52,217 nucleotides of DNA, taken from positions 1 to 52,217 of the forward strand of contig CAMNQF010000021.1 in NCBI GenBank assembly GCA_946548895.1. The letters run 5' to 3'. Source of the stretch: an uncultured bacterium (lineage in GTDB: Bacteria > Bacillota > Clostridia > Oscillospirales > Oscillospiraceae). The number at the start of each line of letters is the position of its first letter. The stretch's first letter is position 1. Made by a program: the position numbers and the translations under genes. Below, piece after piece: positions 1-8,089 of the stretch. The notes below the pieces were generated by a model, which did no database searches, was not told the origin of the DNA, and saw only the letters and a program-made list of their open reading frames with translations.

Positions 1-362
1 ACCGAGTGGAGGTTGTCCAGCTCCTCGTCCCGGCGGATGGCGTTCATGTCGGTGTACAGCCCCTCCCCCACGGAGAACTGGTAGCGGTGGAGGGCCATCC
101 GCTTCCACTTGGCCAGGGAGTGGACCACCTGGGCCTCCCGGCCCGCGTCGGGCACGTCGAAGGACACGGGGCGCTCCACGCCGTTCAGGTCGTCGTTGAG
201 GCCGGTGGACGCCTCCACAAACAGGGGCGCGGACACCCGGCGCAGGTTCAGGGAGCCGCCCAGGTCGTCCTCAAAAAGCCGTTTCAGCAGGCCGATGGCC
301 TTCTGGGTATCATACAGGTTCAGCAGGGGAGCATACCCCTGGGGAATCACGGTGGTCAGCAC
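1..362 (-). CDS. asnA: Aspartate--ammonia ligase AsnA (N-terminal part; runs off the window)
   Basis: Ammonia-dependent asparagine synthetase: makes asparagine from aspartate, ATP and NH4+ in the cytosol, with a class II aminoacyl-tRNA-synthetase-like fold. About 120 N-terminal residues are visible. They contain the family blocks [10 protein letters not shown] and [15 protein letters not shown] followed by LHSV, which match the E. coli AsnA pattern closely. The start is a GTG at 362, preceded by a strong AAAGGAGG ribosome site, with a promoter at 398-426. The gene is divergent from the M29 aminopeptidase. The C-terminal two thirds lie outside the window, so intactness cannot be judged. Confidence 0.93.
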   Translation of the reverse strand, partial: MLTTVIPQGYAPLLNLYDTQKAIGLLKRLFEDDLGGSLNLRRVSAPLFVEASTGLNDDLNGVERPVSFDVPDAGREAQVVHSLAKWKRMALHRYQFSVGEGLYTDMNAIRRDEELDNLHS

Positions 363-397
363 GGGCTTTCCTCCTTTACTCCATTAAATTAAGACAC

Positions 398-426
398 ATT
401 ATACAGCGGCCCAGAAAAAAATGCAA
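398..426 (-). promoter_or_regulatory. Promoter of asnA
   Basis: On the minus strand TTGCAT, a 17-bp spacer and a perfect TATAAT lie 36 bp upstream of the asnA GTG. It stands back to back with the aminopeptidase promoter at 433-461, so the two genes are fired divergently from a very short region. Confidence 0.7.
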
Positions 427-432
427 ATGGAA

Positions 433-461
433 TTGTCTTTTCCGTTTCGATATGGTATAAT
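433..461 (+). promoter_or_regulatory. Promoter of the aminopeptidase-pgm operon
   Basis: TTGTCT, 17-bp spacer, perfect TATAAT. It predicts a transcript start near 468 and therefore an untranslated leader of about 110 nt before the aminopeptidase start. Confidence 0.65.
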
Positions 462-469
462 TTCTATAT

Positions 470-575
470 ATCGCCTGACCGAGCCGAAGTTTTCCGGCAA
501 AGTGCCGATTCAGGAAGCGTTTGAGCCGCCGCGAGCAGCGCGGATGGAGCCCAATCACCTGCCGCAAAGGAGACG
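470..575 (+). promoter_or_regulatory. Structured 5' leader of unknown type
   Basis: The leader before the aminopeptidase can fold into at least two elements. One is an outer CCTGA/TCAGG pairing (about 473-477 with 514-518) enclosing a CGGCA/TGCCG hairpin; the other is a CCGCG/CGCGG hairpin around 529-543. The last part before the ribosome site, ending CCTGCCGC, could pair back to upstream GCGG. No T-box sequence, no run of U and no recognised riboswitch core was found. Its role, if any, is inferred only from structure and position. Confidence 0.35.
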
Positions 576-581
576 ATGCCA

Positions 582-1823
582 ATGGTTCCCGATTTTGAAG
601 CAAAGCTCCAGGAATACGCCCGCCTGCTGGTGGAGGTGGGCTTGAACGTCCAGCCGGGGCAGACCCCCAGCATTGAGAGCAACATCGAATACGCCGCGCT
701 CACCCGCCTGTGCGTGTCCGCCTGCTACGACTGCGGGGCCCGGAACGTGGTGACCTACTACGGGGACGACTTTATCACCCGGGAGAGCTTCCTCCGGGCG
801 GACCCCGCCGTGTTCGGCGAGTACCCCAGCTATATGAAGGCCCGGGTGGACTGGTTTCTGGAGCAGAAAAGCCCCCGGCTGTCCTTCACCGGCTCCAACC
901 CGGAGCTGTTGAAGGGCGTGGACCCCGCCCGCATCCAGGCCCGCCGCAAGGCCAGCGGCCCCCCGACCCGGGCCTATTTCGACGCCCTGACCGCCAACAA
1001 GTTCCAGTGGTGCGTGGGGGCCCACCCCACCCTGGCCTGGGCGGAAAAGGTGTTCCCGGGCAAGAAGGGGGAGGAGGCTATGGACGCGCTGTGGGACGCC
1101 GTCTTCTCCGTGTGCCGGATCACCGGGGACGGCAGGGCCGTGGAGCGGTGGAAAGAGCACGTGGCCGCCACCGCCCGCCGGGCCAAGGCCCTCAACGGGT
1201 ACCAGTTTAAAACCCTGCGGTACGCCAACTCCCTGGGCACCGACCTGACCATCCGCCTGCCGGACAACCACGTCTGGGCGGGGGGCAGCGACTTCACCCC
1301 TGACGGAGTGGAGTTCGTGGCCAACATCCCCACCGAGGAGATCTTCACCGCCCCCCGGTGGGACGGGGTGGACGGCCGGGTGTATGCCGCCATGCCCCTG
1401 GCCATGGACGGCAACCTGGTGAAGGACTTCTACTTGGACTTTCAGGGCGGCCGCATTGTGGACGTCCACGCCGGGGAGGGAGAGGAGTTCCTCCGCCACG
1501 GCATTGAGGTGGACGACGGCGCCCACTATTTGGGGGAAGTGGCCCTGGTGCCCTACGACTCCCCCATCCGCAATACCGGCGTCCTGTTCTACAACACCCT
1601 GTTCGACGAAAACGCCTCCTGCCACCTGGCCTTCGGCGAGGCGTACCCCAGCTGCGTCCGGGGCGGCGAGGACATGGACGAAGAGGCCCAAAAGGCGGCG
1701 GGGCTCAACCGCTCCATCACCCATGTGGACTTCATGGTGGGCACCCCCGACCTGTCCATCGTGGGCGCCACCCCCGGCGGAGAGGAGATACCTGTGTTTA
1801 CCAACGGCAATTTCGCGTTTTGA
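582..1823 (+). CDS. M29-family aminopeptidase (AmpS/PepS-like)
   Basis: Cytosolic metallo-aminopeptidase that releases N-terminal residues from peptides using a two-metal site. The 413-residue length is typical of peptidase family M29. Candidate metal ligands and catalytic residues occur in the expected order: the Glu of NIPTEEIFTAPR, the Glu-rich segment before YLGEVALVPYDSPI, the His of ASCHLAFGEAYP, and the His and Asp of ITHVDFMVGTPDL near the C-terminus. Two in-frame ATGs exist. The one at 576 is only 3 nt from the AAGGAG, whereas the one at 582 has normal spacing, so 582 is preferred. It is followed 26 nt later by pgm with a similar ribosome site, suggesting one transcript. Substrate preference cannot be read from the sequence. 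Confidence 0.92.
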   Translation: MVPDFEAKLQEYARLLVEVGLNVQPGQTPSIESNIEYAALTRLCVSACYDCGARNVVTYYGDDFITRESFLRADPAVFGEYPSYMKARVDWFLEQKSPRLSFTGSNPELLKGVDPARIQARRKASGPPTRAYFDALTANKFQWCVGAHPTLAWAEKVFPGKKGEEAMDALWDAVFSVCRITGDGRAVERWKEHVAATARRAKALNGYQFKTLRYANSLGTDLTIRLPDNHVWAGGSDFTPDGVEFVANIPTEEIFTAPRWDGVDGRVYAAMPLAMDGNLVKDFYLDFQGGRIVDVHAGEGEEFLRHGIEVDDGAHYLGEVALVPYDSPIRNTGVLFYNTLFDENASCHLAFGEAYPSCVRGGEDMDEEAQKAAGLNRSITHVDFMVGTPDLSIVGATPGGEEIPVFTNGNFAF

Positions 1824-1849
1824 TCTAATTTTTAAGGAGGACGATCCCA

Positions 1850-3574
1850 ATGGACTACAAAAAGAACTATGAGCAGTGGCTGAACTCCCCCGCCCTGTCT
1901 GAGGCGGAGAAGGCGGAGCTGGCCGCCATCGCCGGCGACGAGAAGGAGATTGAATCCCGCTTCTTCTCCCAGCTGGAGTTCGGCACCGCCGGGCTCCGGG
2001 GCACCATGGGCGTGGGCCTGTACCGGATGAACATCCACGTCATCCGCCACGCCACCCAGGCCTTTGCCAAGGTCATCCTGAACGAGGGCCCCGAGGCCGT
2101 CAAGAAGGGCGTGGCCGTCTGCTTCGACTGCCGCAACAACTCCGACCTGTTCGCCCGGGAGGCCGCCTGCATCATGGCCGCCAACGGCATCCCCACCCGG
2201 CTGTTCGAGTCCCTGCGCCCCACCCCCGAGCTGTCCTTCGCCATCCGGGAGTACGGCTGCATCGCCGGCATCAACATCACCGCCAGCCACAACCCCAAGG
2301 AGTACAACGGCTATAAGGTGTACTGGTCCGACGGCGCCCAGCTGCCCCCCGTCCACGCCGACCAGGTGGCCAAAATCATGCGGGAGTCCGACGTGTTCGC
2401 CGCCAAGGCCATGGACTACGACAAGGCGGTGGCGGACGGCCTCATCACTCTCATGGGCGCGGAGACCGACGAGAAGTTCCTGGCCAACGTGATGGCCCAG
2501 GTCAACGACCAGGCGGCGGTGGACGCGGTGGCCGGCACCTTCAAGATGGTGTTCACCCCCTTCCACGGCACCGGCCACAAGCTCATCCCCGAGGCCCTGA
2601 AGCGCCTGGGCATGAAGCACGTGATCTGCGTGCCCGAGCAGATGGTCATCGACGGCGACTTCCCCACCGTGGCCTCCCCCAACCCGGAGAACCCCGAGGG
2701 CTTCTACCTGGCGGTGGACCTGGCCAAGAAGGAGGGCGCCGACTTCATCCTGGGCTCCGACCCCGACGCCGACCGGGTGGGCATCATGGTGCGCACCTCC
2801 GACGGCGAGTTCAAGGTGCTGTCCGGCAACCAGACCGGCGTGCTGCTGCTGGACTACCTCATCGGCGCCATGAAGCGCACCGGCAGGCTCCCCGCCAACC
2901 CCGTGGCCCTGAAGTCCCTGGTCACCACCGAGATGGCCCGCAAGGTGGCCGAGGTCAACGGCCTCCAGTGCTTCGACACCTTCACCGGCTTCAAGTTCCT
3001 GGCCCAGAAGAAGGACCAGCTGGAGGCCAGCGGCGAGGGCAATGTCATCATGTCCTACGAGGAGAGCTACGGCTATATGCTGGGCAGCTACGTCCGGGAC
3101 AAGGACGCCGTCACCGCCGCCGTGGCCCTCACCGAGATGGCCGCCTGGTACGCCGGCCAGGGCATGACCCTGTACGACGCCCTGATGAAGCTGTATGAGA
3201 AGTACGGCAACTACGGTGAGCGCACCATGAACCTGGTGATGCCCGGCCTGGACGGCCTGAAGAAGATGGCCGACCTGATGGCCAACCTCCGGGCCCAGCC
3301 CCCCAAGGAGGTGGGCGGCGAGGCCGTCAAGACCTGGAAGGACTACAAGGACGGGTCGGTGGTGGATGCCGCCACCGGCGAAAAGACCACCATGGAGCTG
3401 TCCGGCTCCAACGTGCTGCGGTACGAGCTGGCCGACGGCACCTCCGTCATCGTGCGGCCCTCCGGCACCGAGCCTAAGGTGAAGGTGTACATACTGGCCC
3501 AGGGGGCCAGCCAGGCCGACTGCGCCGACAAGGTGGCCCGCTACTCCGCCTGGGCTGAGGGGTTGAAGAACTGA
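1850..3574 (+). CDS. pgm: Phosphoglucomutase/phosphomannomutase (alpha-D-phosphohexomutase, PgcA type)
   Basis: Interconverts hexose 1-phosphate and 6-phosphate, feeding UDP-glucose and envelope glycan synthesis from glycolysis. At 574 residues it has the length of the Firmicutes PgcA group. Family signatures are all present in order: the phosphoserine loop TASHNPKEYNGYKVYW (about residues 143-158), the Mg-binding loop GSDPDADRVG (about 302-311), the sugar-binding EESYGYMLG (about 401-409) and the phosphate-binding RPSGTEPKVKVY near the end. The ATG at 1850 follows AAGGAGG. Probably cotranscribed with the upstream aminopeptidase. The last codons (AEGLKN, stop) recur in an imperfect copy at 3700-3720. 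Confidence 0.95.
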   Translation: MDYKKNYEQWLNSPALSEAEKAELAAIAGDEKEIESRFFSQLEFGTAGLRGTMGVGLYRMNIHVIRHATQAFAKVILNEGPEAVKKGVAVCFDCRNNSDLFAREAACIMAANGIPTRLFESLRPTPELSFAIREYGCIAGINITASHNPKEYNGYKVYWSDGAQLPPVHADQVAKIMRESDVFAAKAMDYDKAVADGLITLMGAETDEKFLANVMAQVNDQAAVDAVAGTFKMVFTPFHGTGHKLIPEALKRLGMKHVICVPEQMVIDGDFPTVASPNPENPEGFYLAVDLAKKEGADFILGSDPDADRVGIMVRTSDGEFKVLSGNQTGVLLLDYLIGAMKRTGRLPANPVALKSLVTTEMARKVAEVNGLQCFDTFTGFKFLAQKKDQLEASGEGNVIMSYEESYGYMLGSYVRDKDAVTAAVALTEMAAWYAGQGMTLYDALMKLYEKYGNYGERTMNLVMPGLDGLKKMADLMANLRAQPPKEVGGEAVKTWKDYKDGSVVDAATGEKTTMELSGSNVLRYELADGTSVIVRPSGTEPKVKVYILAQGASQADCADKVARYSAWAEGLKN

Positions 3575-3594
3575 TAGGCCATCTCAATGGGGCC

Positions 3595-3624
3595 CCCACG
3601 AAAACGTCTCTCAGTTTTCGTGGG
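3595..3624 (+). repeat. Perfect 11-bp inverted repeat downstream of pgm
   Basis: CCCACGAAAAC and GTTTTCGTGGG flank an 8-nt loop. There is no T-run after it, so it is not a standard terminator. It is followed by a second palindrome (CTTCCGCCGCCGGCGGAAG, 3651-3669) and by a near copy of the pgm 3' end. The whole 3595-3720 segment looks like an inserted or duplicated palindromic element. Confidence 0.5.
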
Positions 3625-3742
3625 AAGAGGAGAGGCAGCAAAATGAACGAGCTTCCGCCGCCGGCGGAAGTGAGCGATATGCAGTTTGCCTCGACGAGGG
3701 CCGAGGGCTTGAAAAACTGAGTTCTTCCCGCAAAACAAACGG

Positions 3743-3774
3743 CAGCCCCGCGGCGCGTGAGCGCCGCGGGGCTG
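3743..3774. terminator. Bidirectional terminator between pgm and recD2
   Basis: A perfect 14-bp GC stem (CAGCCCCGCGGCGC with its complement) and a 4-nt GTGA loop, with T-rich flanks on both strands (CCTTTTCT on plus, GTTTGTTTTG on minus). It separates the convergent pgm and recD2 genes. Confidence 0.85.
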
Positions 3775-3786
3775 TCCGGCCTTTTC

Positions 3787-6009
3787 TCAGCCTTCCCGCC
3801 CCGTCTCCCGCAGCAGGCGGGTGCGCAGGGCGGAATACCGCCGGGCCTGCCGGTCGTTGGCCGTCATCCGGGCCATGAGCTCGCCGTCTCCCACCAGGAT
3901 GAACAGCTCCCGGGCCCGGGTGATGGCGGTATACAGCACCCCCCGGGCCAGCAGGGAGGGCGGCACGTCGCTGAGGGCCAGGATCACCGCCCGGTACTCG
4001 CTGCCCTGAGCTTTATGGACGGTGACGGCGTAGGCGGGCTCCAGCTCCCCCAGCAGCTCCGGCGGGTAGGACACCAGCCGCCCGTCGAAGGACACGGTGA
4101 CCCCTCCGGCGGCCGCCTCCATAACGGTGCCGATGTCGCCGTTGAACACCCCCAGGTCCCGGGCCCCGGTGTCCGGGTCCTCCCAGAACAGGTCGTAGTT
4201 GTTCTTCACCTGCATCACCCGGTCCCCCTCCCGGAAAATGTAGGGGCCGAAGGCCCGCTCCCCCTTGCCCTCCCCGGCGGGGTTCAGCGCCTCCTGAAGG
4301 GCCCGGTTCAGCGCCGCCGTCCCCGCCCCCCGCTTCCGGGTGGGGGTGAGCACCTGGATCTGTTCCGCCGGGATGCCCATGTTCTGAGGCAGGCGGGTTT
4401 TGCACAGCTCCACAATGGTGTCCACCGTGCGCACCGGGTCCCGCCGCCCTAAGTAGAAGAAGTCCTTGGCCTTGTTGTCCAGGGCGGGCACATTCCCCCG
4501 GTTCACCCCGTGGGCGTTCATGACGATGGCGCTCTCCCGGGCCTGCCGGAAGATCTCGGTGAGGGAGACGGCGGGCACCACGCCGGAGCGGATCAGGTGG
4601 TCCAGCACATTGCCCGGCCCCACCGAGGGCAGCTGGTCCGGGTCGCCCACCAGCACCAGGCGGCAGTCCCCCCGCAGGGCCGCCAGCAGCGCCGCCATGA
4701 GGGACACGTCCACCATGGAGGTCTCGTCCACAATGACCGCGTCCACCTCCAGGGGGTCGTCCTGGTTCTTGGTGAAGGCCAGCTGGCCGGTATAGGGGTC
4801 CAGCTTGGTCTCCAGCAGCCGGTGGATGGTGAGGGCGTCCGCCCCGCAGGCCTCCCCCATCCGCTTGGCGGCCCGGCCGGTGGGGGCGGCCAGGGCGGTC
4901 TCCAGCCCCAGCTGGTCGAACAGGGCCAGCACCCCCCGCAGGGAGGTGGTCTTGCCCGTCCCCGGCCCGCCGGTGAGCAGCATTACCTGCCGGGACGCCG
5001 CCAGTTCCACCGCCGTGCGCTGCTGGGCCGCGTAGGTGATGCCCTGCTCCCGCTGGATGGCGCTGATGAGCCTGTCCAGCCCCTGGGGGGGCTGAATTTC
5101 CGTGCGGCACATCTCCCCCAGCCGCATGGCCACGTAGCACTCCGCCCCGTACAGCCCGGCGGGGTAGCAGGCGGCCACCCCGGCGATGTCCTCCCGGACC
5201 ACCTCCCCCCGCTCGATAAGGGCGCTCAAGCCCTCGGCCAGACAGTCCCCCTCCACCCCGATGAGGGCGGCGGTGGCGTTCAAAAGCTTGCCCTCCGGCA
5301 GGAACACATGGCCGTTGTCGGCGTTATGGTCCAGCTCAAAGATGAGGGCGGTCTCCACCCGCTGGGGGTCGTCCCCCGCCACCCCCAGCTCAATGGCCAG
5401 GGCGTCCACCTGGGCGAAGGGGATCTCCAGCGTCCGGTCGGCCAGCAGGTAGGGGTTGTCCCGGACCACGTCCACCGCCATATCCCCGAAGCGCTTGTAC
5501 AGCGGCATGGCCGCCGCCAGGGGCAGGCGGTGCTCCGACAGAAACTCCGACAGCCGCCGCATCCCCATCTGCTGGCGGAAGGCCTCCCCGATGGCCCGGG
5601 CCCGCTTGGGGGACACCCCCCGGATCCCGCACAGCTTCTCCGGCTCGTTCTCAATGACCGCCAGGGCGTCCGCCCCGAATTTGTCCACGATCTGCCGGGC
5701 CAGCCCCGCCCGGATGCCCTTCACCGCCCCGGAGGCCAGATACTCATACACCGCCTTCTCCCCCACGGGCATACGCCGGACCACCACCTCCGCCTTGAAC
5801 TGCTCCCCATAGCTGGGGTGGCGCCCCCAGGAGCCCTCCAGCTCCAGGGCCTCGCCGGGGGCCGTGCCGGGCATACAGCCCACCGCCGTCACCTCGCCCG
5901 CCTCGCCGCAGTCCAGCTTCAGCACCGTGTAGCCGTTCTCCTCATTGCGGAACAGCACCGCGGACACCGTGCCCTCCACGTGGTTCTGTTCCGTCCGCTC
6001 CCCCTCCAT
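3787..6009 (-). CDS. recD2: ATP-dependent DNA helicase RecD2 (SF1B)
   Basis: 5'-3' DNA helicase of the RecD-like family acting in recombination and repair without RecBC. The 740 residues match the family length. An N-terminal OB-like region and helix-hairpin-helix segments (CGIRGVSPKRAR) precede the motor. Motor motifs seen: Walker A GGPGTGKTTS (about residues 350-360), Walker B VIVDETSMVD, motif III LVGDPDQLPSVGPGN, the FRQA motif, and the C-terminal VTVHKAQGSEYR and YTAITRARE motifs. An in-frame ATG at 6027 exists, but GGAGGG lies between it and the ATG at 6009 at ideal spacing, so 6009 is chosen. A good promoter lies upstream. Confidence 0.95.
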   Translation of the reverse strand: MEGERTEQNHVEGTVSAVLFRNEENGYTVLKLDCGEAGEVTAVGCMPGTAPGEALELEGSWGRHPSYGEQFKAEVVVRRMPVGEKAVYEYLASGAVKGIRAGLARQIVDKFGADALAVIENEPEKLCGIRGVSPKRARAIGEAFRQQMGMRRLSEFLSEHRLPLAAAMPLYKRFGDMAVDVVRDNPYLLADRTLEIPFAQVDALAIELGVAGDDPQRVETALIFELDHNADNGHVFLPEGKLLNATAALIGVEGDCLAEGLSALIERGEVVREDIAGVAACYPAGLYGAECYVAMRLGEMCRTEIQPPQGLDRLISAIQREQGITYAAQQRTAVELAASRQVMLLTGGPGTGKTTSLRGVLALFDQLGLETALAAPTGRAAKRMGEACGADALTIHRLLETKLDPYTGQLAFTKNQDDPLEVDAVIVDETSMVDVSLMAALLAALRGDCRLVLVGDPDQLPSVGPGNVLDHLIRSGVVPAVSLTEIFRQARESAIVMNAHGVNRGNVPALDNKAKDFFYLGRRDPVRTVDTIVELCKTRLPQNMGIPAEQIQVLTPTRKRGAGTAALNRALQEALNPAGEGKGERAFGPYIFREGDRVMQVKNNYDLFWEDPDTGARDLGVFNGDIGTVMEAAAGGVTVSFDGRLVSYPPELLGELEPAYAVTVHKAQGSEYRAVILALSDVPPSLLARGVLYTAITRARELFILVGDGELMARMTANDRQARRYSALRTRLLRETGREG

Positions 6010-6043
6010 AGTCCGCCCTCCATTCAAACAGACGTTTTAGAAT

Positions 6044-6072
6044 ATTATACCAGGGCCCGCCCTCAATTGCAA
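6044..6072 (-). promoter_or_regulatory. Promoter of recD2
   Basis: Minus strand TTGCAA, 17-bp spacer, TATAAT, ending 35 bp before the chosen start codon. Confidence 0.7.
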
Positions 6073-6121
6073 GGGGGAGGCCGCCGGTGAAGAAAATTTT
6101 CAATTTTTTCGCCCACCCCCA

Positions 6122-6150
6122 TTGCACAATTTCCCATTCTATGTTATACA
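6122..6150 (+). promoter_or_regulatory. Promoter of ptsI
   Basis: TTGCAC, 17-bp spacer, TATACA, 64 bp upstream of the ptsI ATG and divergent from recD2. Confidence 0.6.
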
Positions 6151-6213
6151 CAAAGAAAGGCTGTGCGCTCCGGCGCACGCTGTCCAAATCAGCCAAGAAA
6201 TGGAGGACCCGTC

Positions 6214-7824
6214 ATGTTAAAAGGAATCGCCGCCTCAGCCGGCGCGGCCGTCGCCCCGCTGTTTTACCTGGAGGAGCCCGATCTGTCCGTGGTGAAGGAG
6301 TCCGGCCTGGACCCCGTCCAGCAGCACCAGCGCTATGAACAGGCCGCCGCCCAGGCCATCCGGGAGCTGGACGCTTTGTACGACAAGGCCCGGGCCACCG
6401 ACGAAAACGTGGCCCAGGTATTCGACATCCACCGCATGATGCTGGAGGACCCGGACTTGATCGACGGCATCGACGAGCTGCTGGACAAGGGCTTCAACGC
6501 GGAGTACGCCGTGCGGGAGACCGCCGACAGCCTGGCCGCCATGTTCAAGGCCATGGACGACGAGTATATGCAGGCCCGGGCCGCCGACGTGACGGACGTG
6601 GGCAACCGGCTGATCCGGGTGCTCAAGGGCATCCCCGACGCCGCCGACTTCCCCGACGAGCCGGTGATCGTGGCGGCGGTGGACCTGCTGCCCAGCCAGA
6701 CCGTCCGCCTGGACAAGGACCACGTGGCGGGCTTTGTCACCAAGCTGGGGTCGTCCACCTCCCACTCCGTCATCCTGGCCCGGACGCTGGGCATCCCCTG
6801 CATCGTGGGCATGGGCGGCGACTACGACCAGCTGCCCAAATCCGGCCTCATCGCCATCGACGGCGCCACCGGCGAGGTGGCCCCCCAGCCCGACGAGGCC
6901 ACCCGGGCCGAGTTCACCCGCCGCCGGGATGCGTTCCTGGCCGACCAGGCCGCCCTGGAGGCCTTCAAGGACCGCAAGGCCGTCACCAAAAGCGGCCACA
7001 AGGTGCTGGTGTGCGCCAACATCGGCGGGCTCAACGACATCGACGCCGTCATCGCCCGGGGGGGCGGCGGCGTGGGCCTGTTCCGCAGCGAGTTCATCTA
7101 CCTGAACAGCCCCGACTTCCCCTCGGAGGAGACGCAGTTTGAGATCTACAAGGAGGTGCTGGCCCGCCTGGCCCCCCGGCCGGTGGTGGTGCGCACCCTG
7201 GACCTGGGCAGCGACAAGCAGGCCCCCTACTTCGGCATCAAGGGGGAGGAGAACCCCGCCATGGGCTACCGGGCCATCCGCATCTGCCTGAAGCAGCCCA
7301 ACATCTTCCGCACCCAGCTGCGGGCGCTGCTGCGGGCGTCGGTATACGGCAAGCTGAACATCATGTTCCCCATGATTACCCATCTGGAGCAGGTGCTGGA
7401 GATCAAGACCATCCTGGCCCAGGTCCGGCAGGAGCTGGACAAGGAGGGCGTGCCCTACAGCCAGGACGTGGAGTACGGCATCATGATCGAGACCCCCGCC
7501 GCCGCTGTCATGGCCGACGTGCTGGCCAAGGAGGTGGACTTCTTCTCCATCGGCACCAACGACCTGACCCAGTACACCCTGGCCGCCGACCGGATGAACG
7601 CCAACATCAGCCACCTCTTTGACTCCGGCCATCCCGCCATCCTGCGCCTCATCGAGCGCACCGCCAAGGCCGCCCACGACGCGGGCATCTGGGTGGGCAT
7701 CTGCGGCGAGTCCGCCGCCAACACCGCCCTCACCGCGTTCTATATGAGCGTGGGCATCGACGAGCTGTCCGTCTCCCCCGCCTCCATCCCCGCCGTAAAG
7801 CGGGCTGTCATTGAGTGCGAATGA
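6214..7824 (+). CDS. ptsI: PTS enzyme I, phosphoenolpyruvate-protein phosphotransferase
   Basis: First step of the sugar phosphotransferase system: takes phosphate from PEP and passes it to HPr in the cytosol. It has 536 residues, slightly shorter than the usual 570. The N-terminus MLKGIAASAGAAVAP is typical. The active-site His lies in SSTSHSVILARTLGIPC (about residue 185). The PEP-binding barrel carries VVRTLDLGSDK, IMIETPAA and the signature DFFSIGTNDLTQYTLAADR. The ATG at 6214 follows TGGAGGA at good spacing; the longer open frame from 6163 lacks this. No ptsH (HPr) is adjacent, so HPr must be encoded elsewhere. The terminal codons form part of the first 80-bp repeat unit. Confidence 0.96.
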   Translation: MLKGIAASAGAAVAPLFYLEEPDLSVVKESGLDPVQQHQRYEQAAAQAIRELDALYDKARATDENVAQVFDIHRMMLEDPDLIDGIDELLDKGFNAEYAVRETADSLAAMFKAMDDEYMQARAADVTDVGNRLIRVLKGIPDAADFPDEPVIVAAVDLLPSQTVRLDKDHVAGFVTKLGSSTSHSVILARTLGIPCIVGMGGDYDQLPKSGLIAIDGATGEVAPQPDEATRAEFTRRRDAFLADQAALEAFKDRKAVTKSGHKVLVCANIGGLNDIDAVIARGGGGVGLFRSEFIYLNSPDFPSEETQFEIYKEVLARLAPRPVVVRTLDLGSDKQAPYFGIKGEENPAMGYRAIRICLKQPNIFRTQLRALLRASVYGKLNIMFPMITHLEQVLEIKTILAQVRQELDKEGVPYSQDVEYGIMIETPAAAVMADVLAKEVDFFSIGTNDLTQYTLAADRMNANISHLFDSGHPAILRLIERTAKAAHDAGIWVGICGESAANTALTAFYMSVGIDELSVSPASIPAVKRAVIECE

Positions 7825-7835
7825 AACAGCACGCT

Positions 7836-7866
7836 CCCCCAGCGCCCGCAGGGCGCTGGGGGCTTT
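7836..7866 (+). terminator. ptsI terminator, copy 1
   Basis: 12-bp stem (CCCCCAGCGCCC with its complement), 3-nt loop GCA, then CTTTT. Twelve bp after the ptsI stop. Confidence 0.85.
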
Positions 7867-7915
7867 TCACCCCGGCGGGGCGGGCCGTCATTGCGTGCGA
7901 ATAAAACGGCACGCC

Positions 7916-7946
7916 CCCCCAGTGCCCGCAGGGCGCTGGGGGCTTT
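7916..7946 (+). terminator. ptsI terminator, copy 2 (repeat unit 2)
   Basis: Same hairpin as copy 1, with one C-to-T change in the left arm that leaves a G-T pair; followed by CTTTT. Confidence 0.75.
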
Positions 7947-7995
7947 TCACCGCGGCGGGCCGGGCCGTCATTGCGTGCGAATAAAACAGCACGCT

Positions 7996-8026
7996 CCCCC
8001 AGCGCCCGCAGGGCGCTGGGGGCTTT
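7996..8026 (+). terminator. ptsI terminator, copy 3 (repeat unit 3)
   Basis: Hairpin identical to copy 1, followed by CTTTT. Three stacked terminators end the ptsI transcript. Confidence 0.75.
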
Positions 8027-8051
8027 TCACCGCGGCGGGGCGGAACAGCTT

Positions 8052-8085
8052 GCCCCCGGCGTCCAGCGGGCGCCGGGGGCCTTTT
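8052..8085. terminator. Terminator between ptsI repeats and the deacetylase gene
   Basis: 10-bp stem GCCCCCGGCG/CGCCGGGGGC with a 9-nt loop and CTTTT on the plus strand. It has a different sequence from the 80-bp repeats. It probably also ends the minus-strand operon, whose stop lies at 8090, although the T-run is on the plus side. Confidence 0.65.
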
Positions 8086-8089
8086 GCGC

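Larger units (their letters stand above)
7801..8040 (+). repeat. Three tandem 80-bp repeats containing the ptsI 3' end and its terminator
   Basis: Units at 7801-7880, 7881-7960 and 7961-8040 are in exact 80-bp register and nearly identical. Each has GTCATTGnGTGCGAAT, an ACGCnCCCCCAG stretch, a long GC hairpin, CTTTTCAC and a GGCGGG tail. Unit 1 overlaps the last codons of ptsI (VIECE, stop), while units 2 and 3 keep the gene-end sequence as non-coding DNA, with TGA changed to TAA and GAG changed to GCG. This points to tandem amplification of a gene end plus terminator. Confidence 0.9.

Noticed and set aside
470-575. Glycine riboswitch or T-box leader
   Set aside because: Some short words fit a glycine aptamer, but the paired elements and CTCTGGAGAG-type core are absent; no T-box sequence or specifier stem was seen.
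3643-3720. 25-codon open frame ending RAEGLKN with an AGGAGAGG-like upstream sequence
   Set aside because: The end copies the pgm C-terminus and the middle is a palindrome, so it is better seen as part of a repeat element than as a gene.
7801-8040. CRISPR array
   Set aside because: The 80-bp units are contiguous with no unique spacers, and each contains a terminator; it is a tandem duplication.
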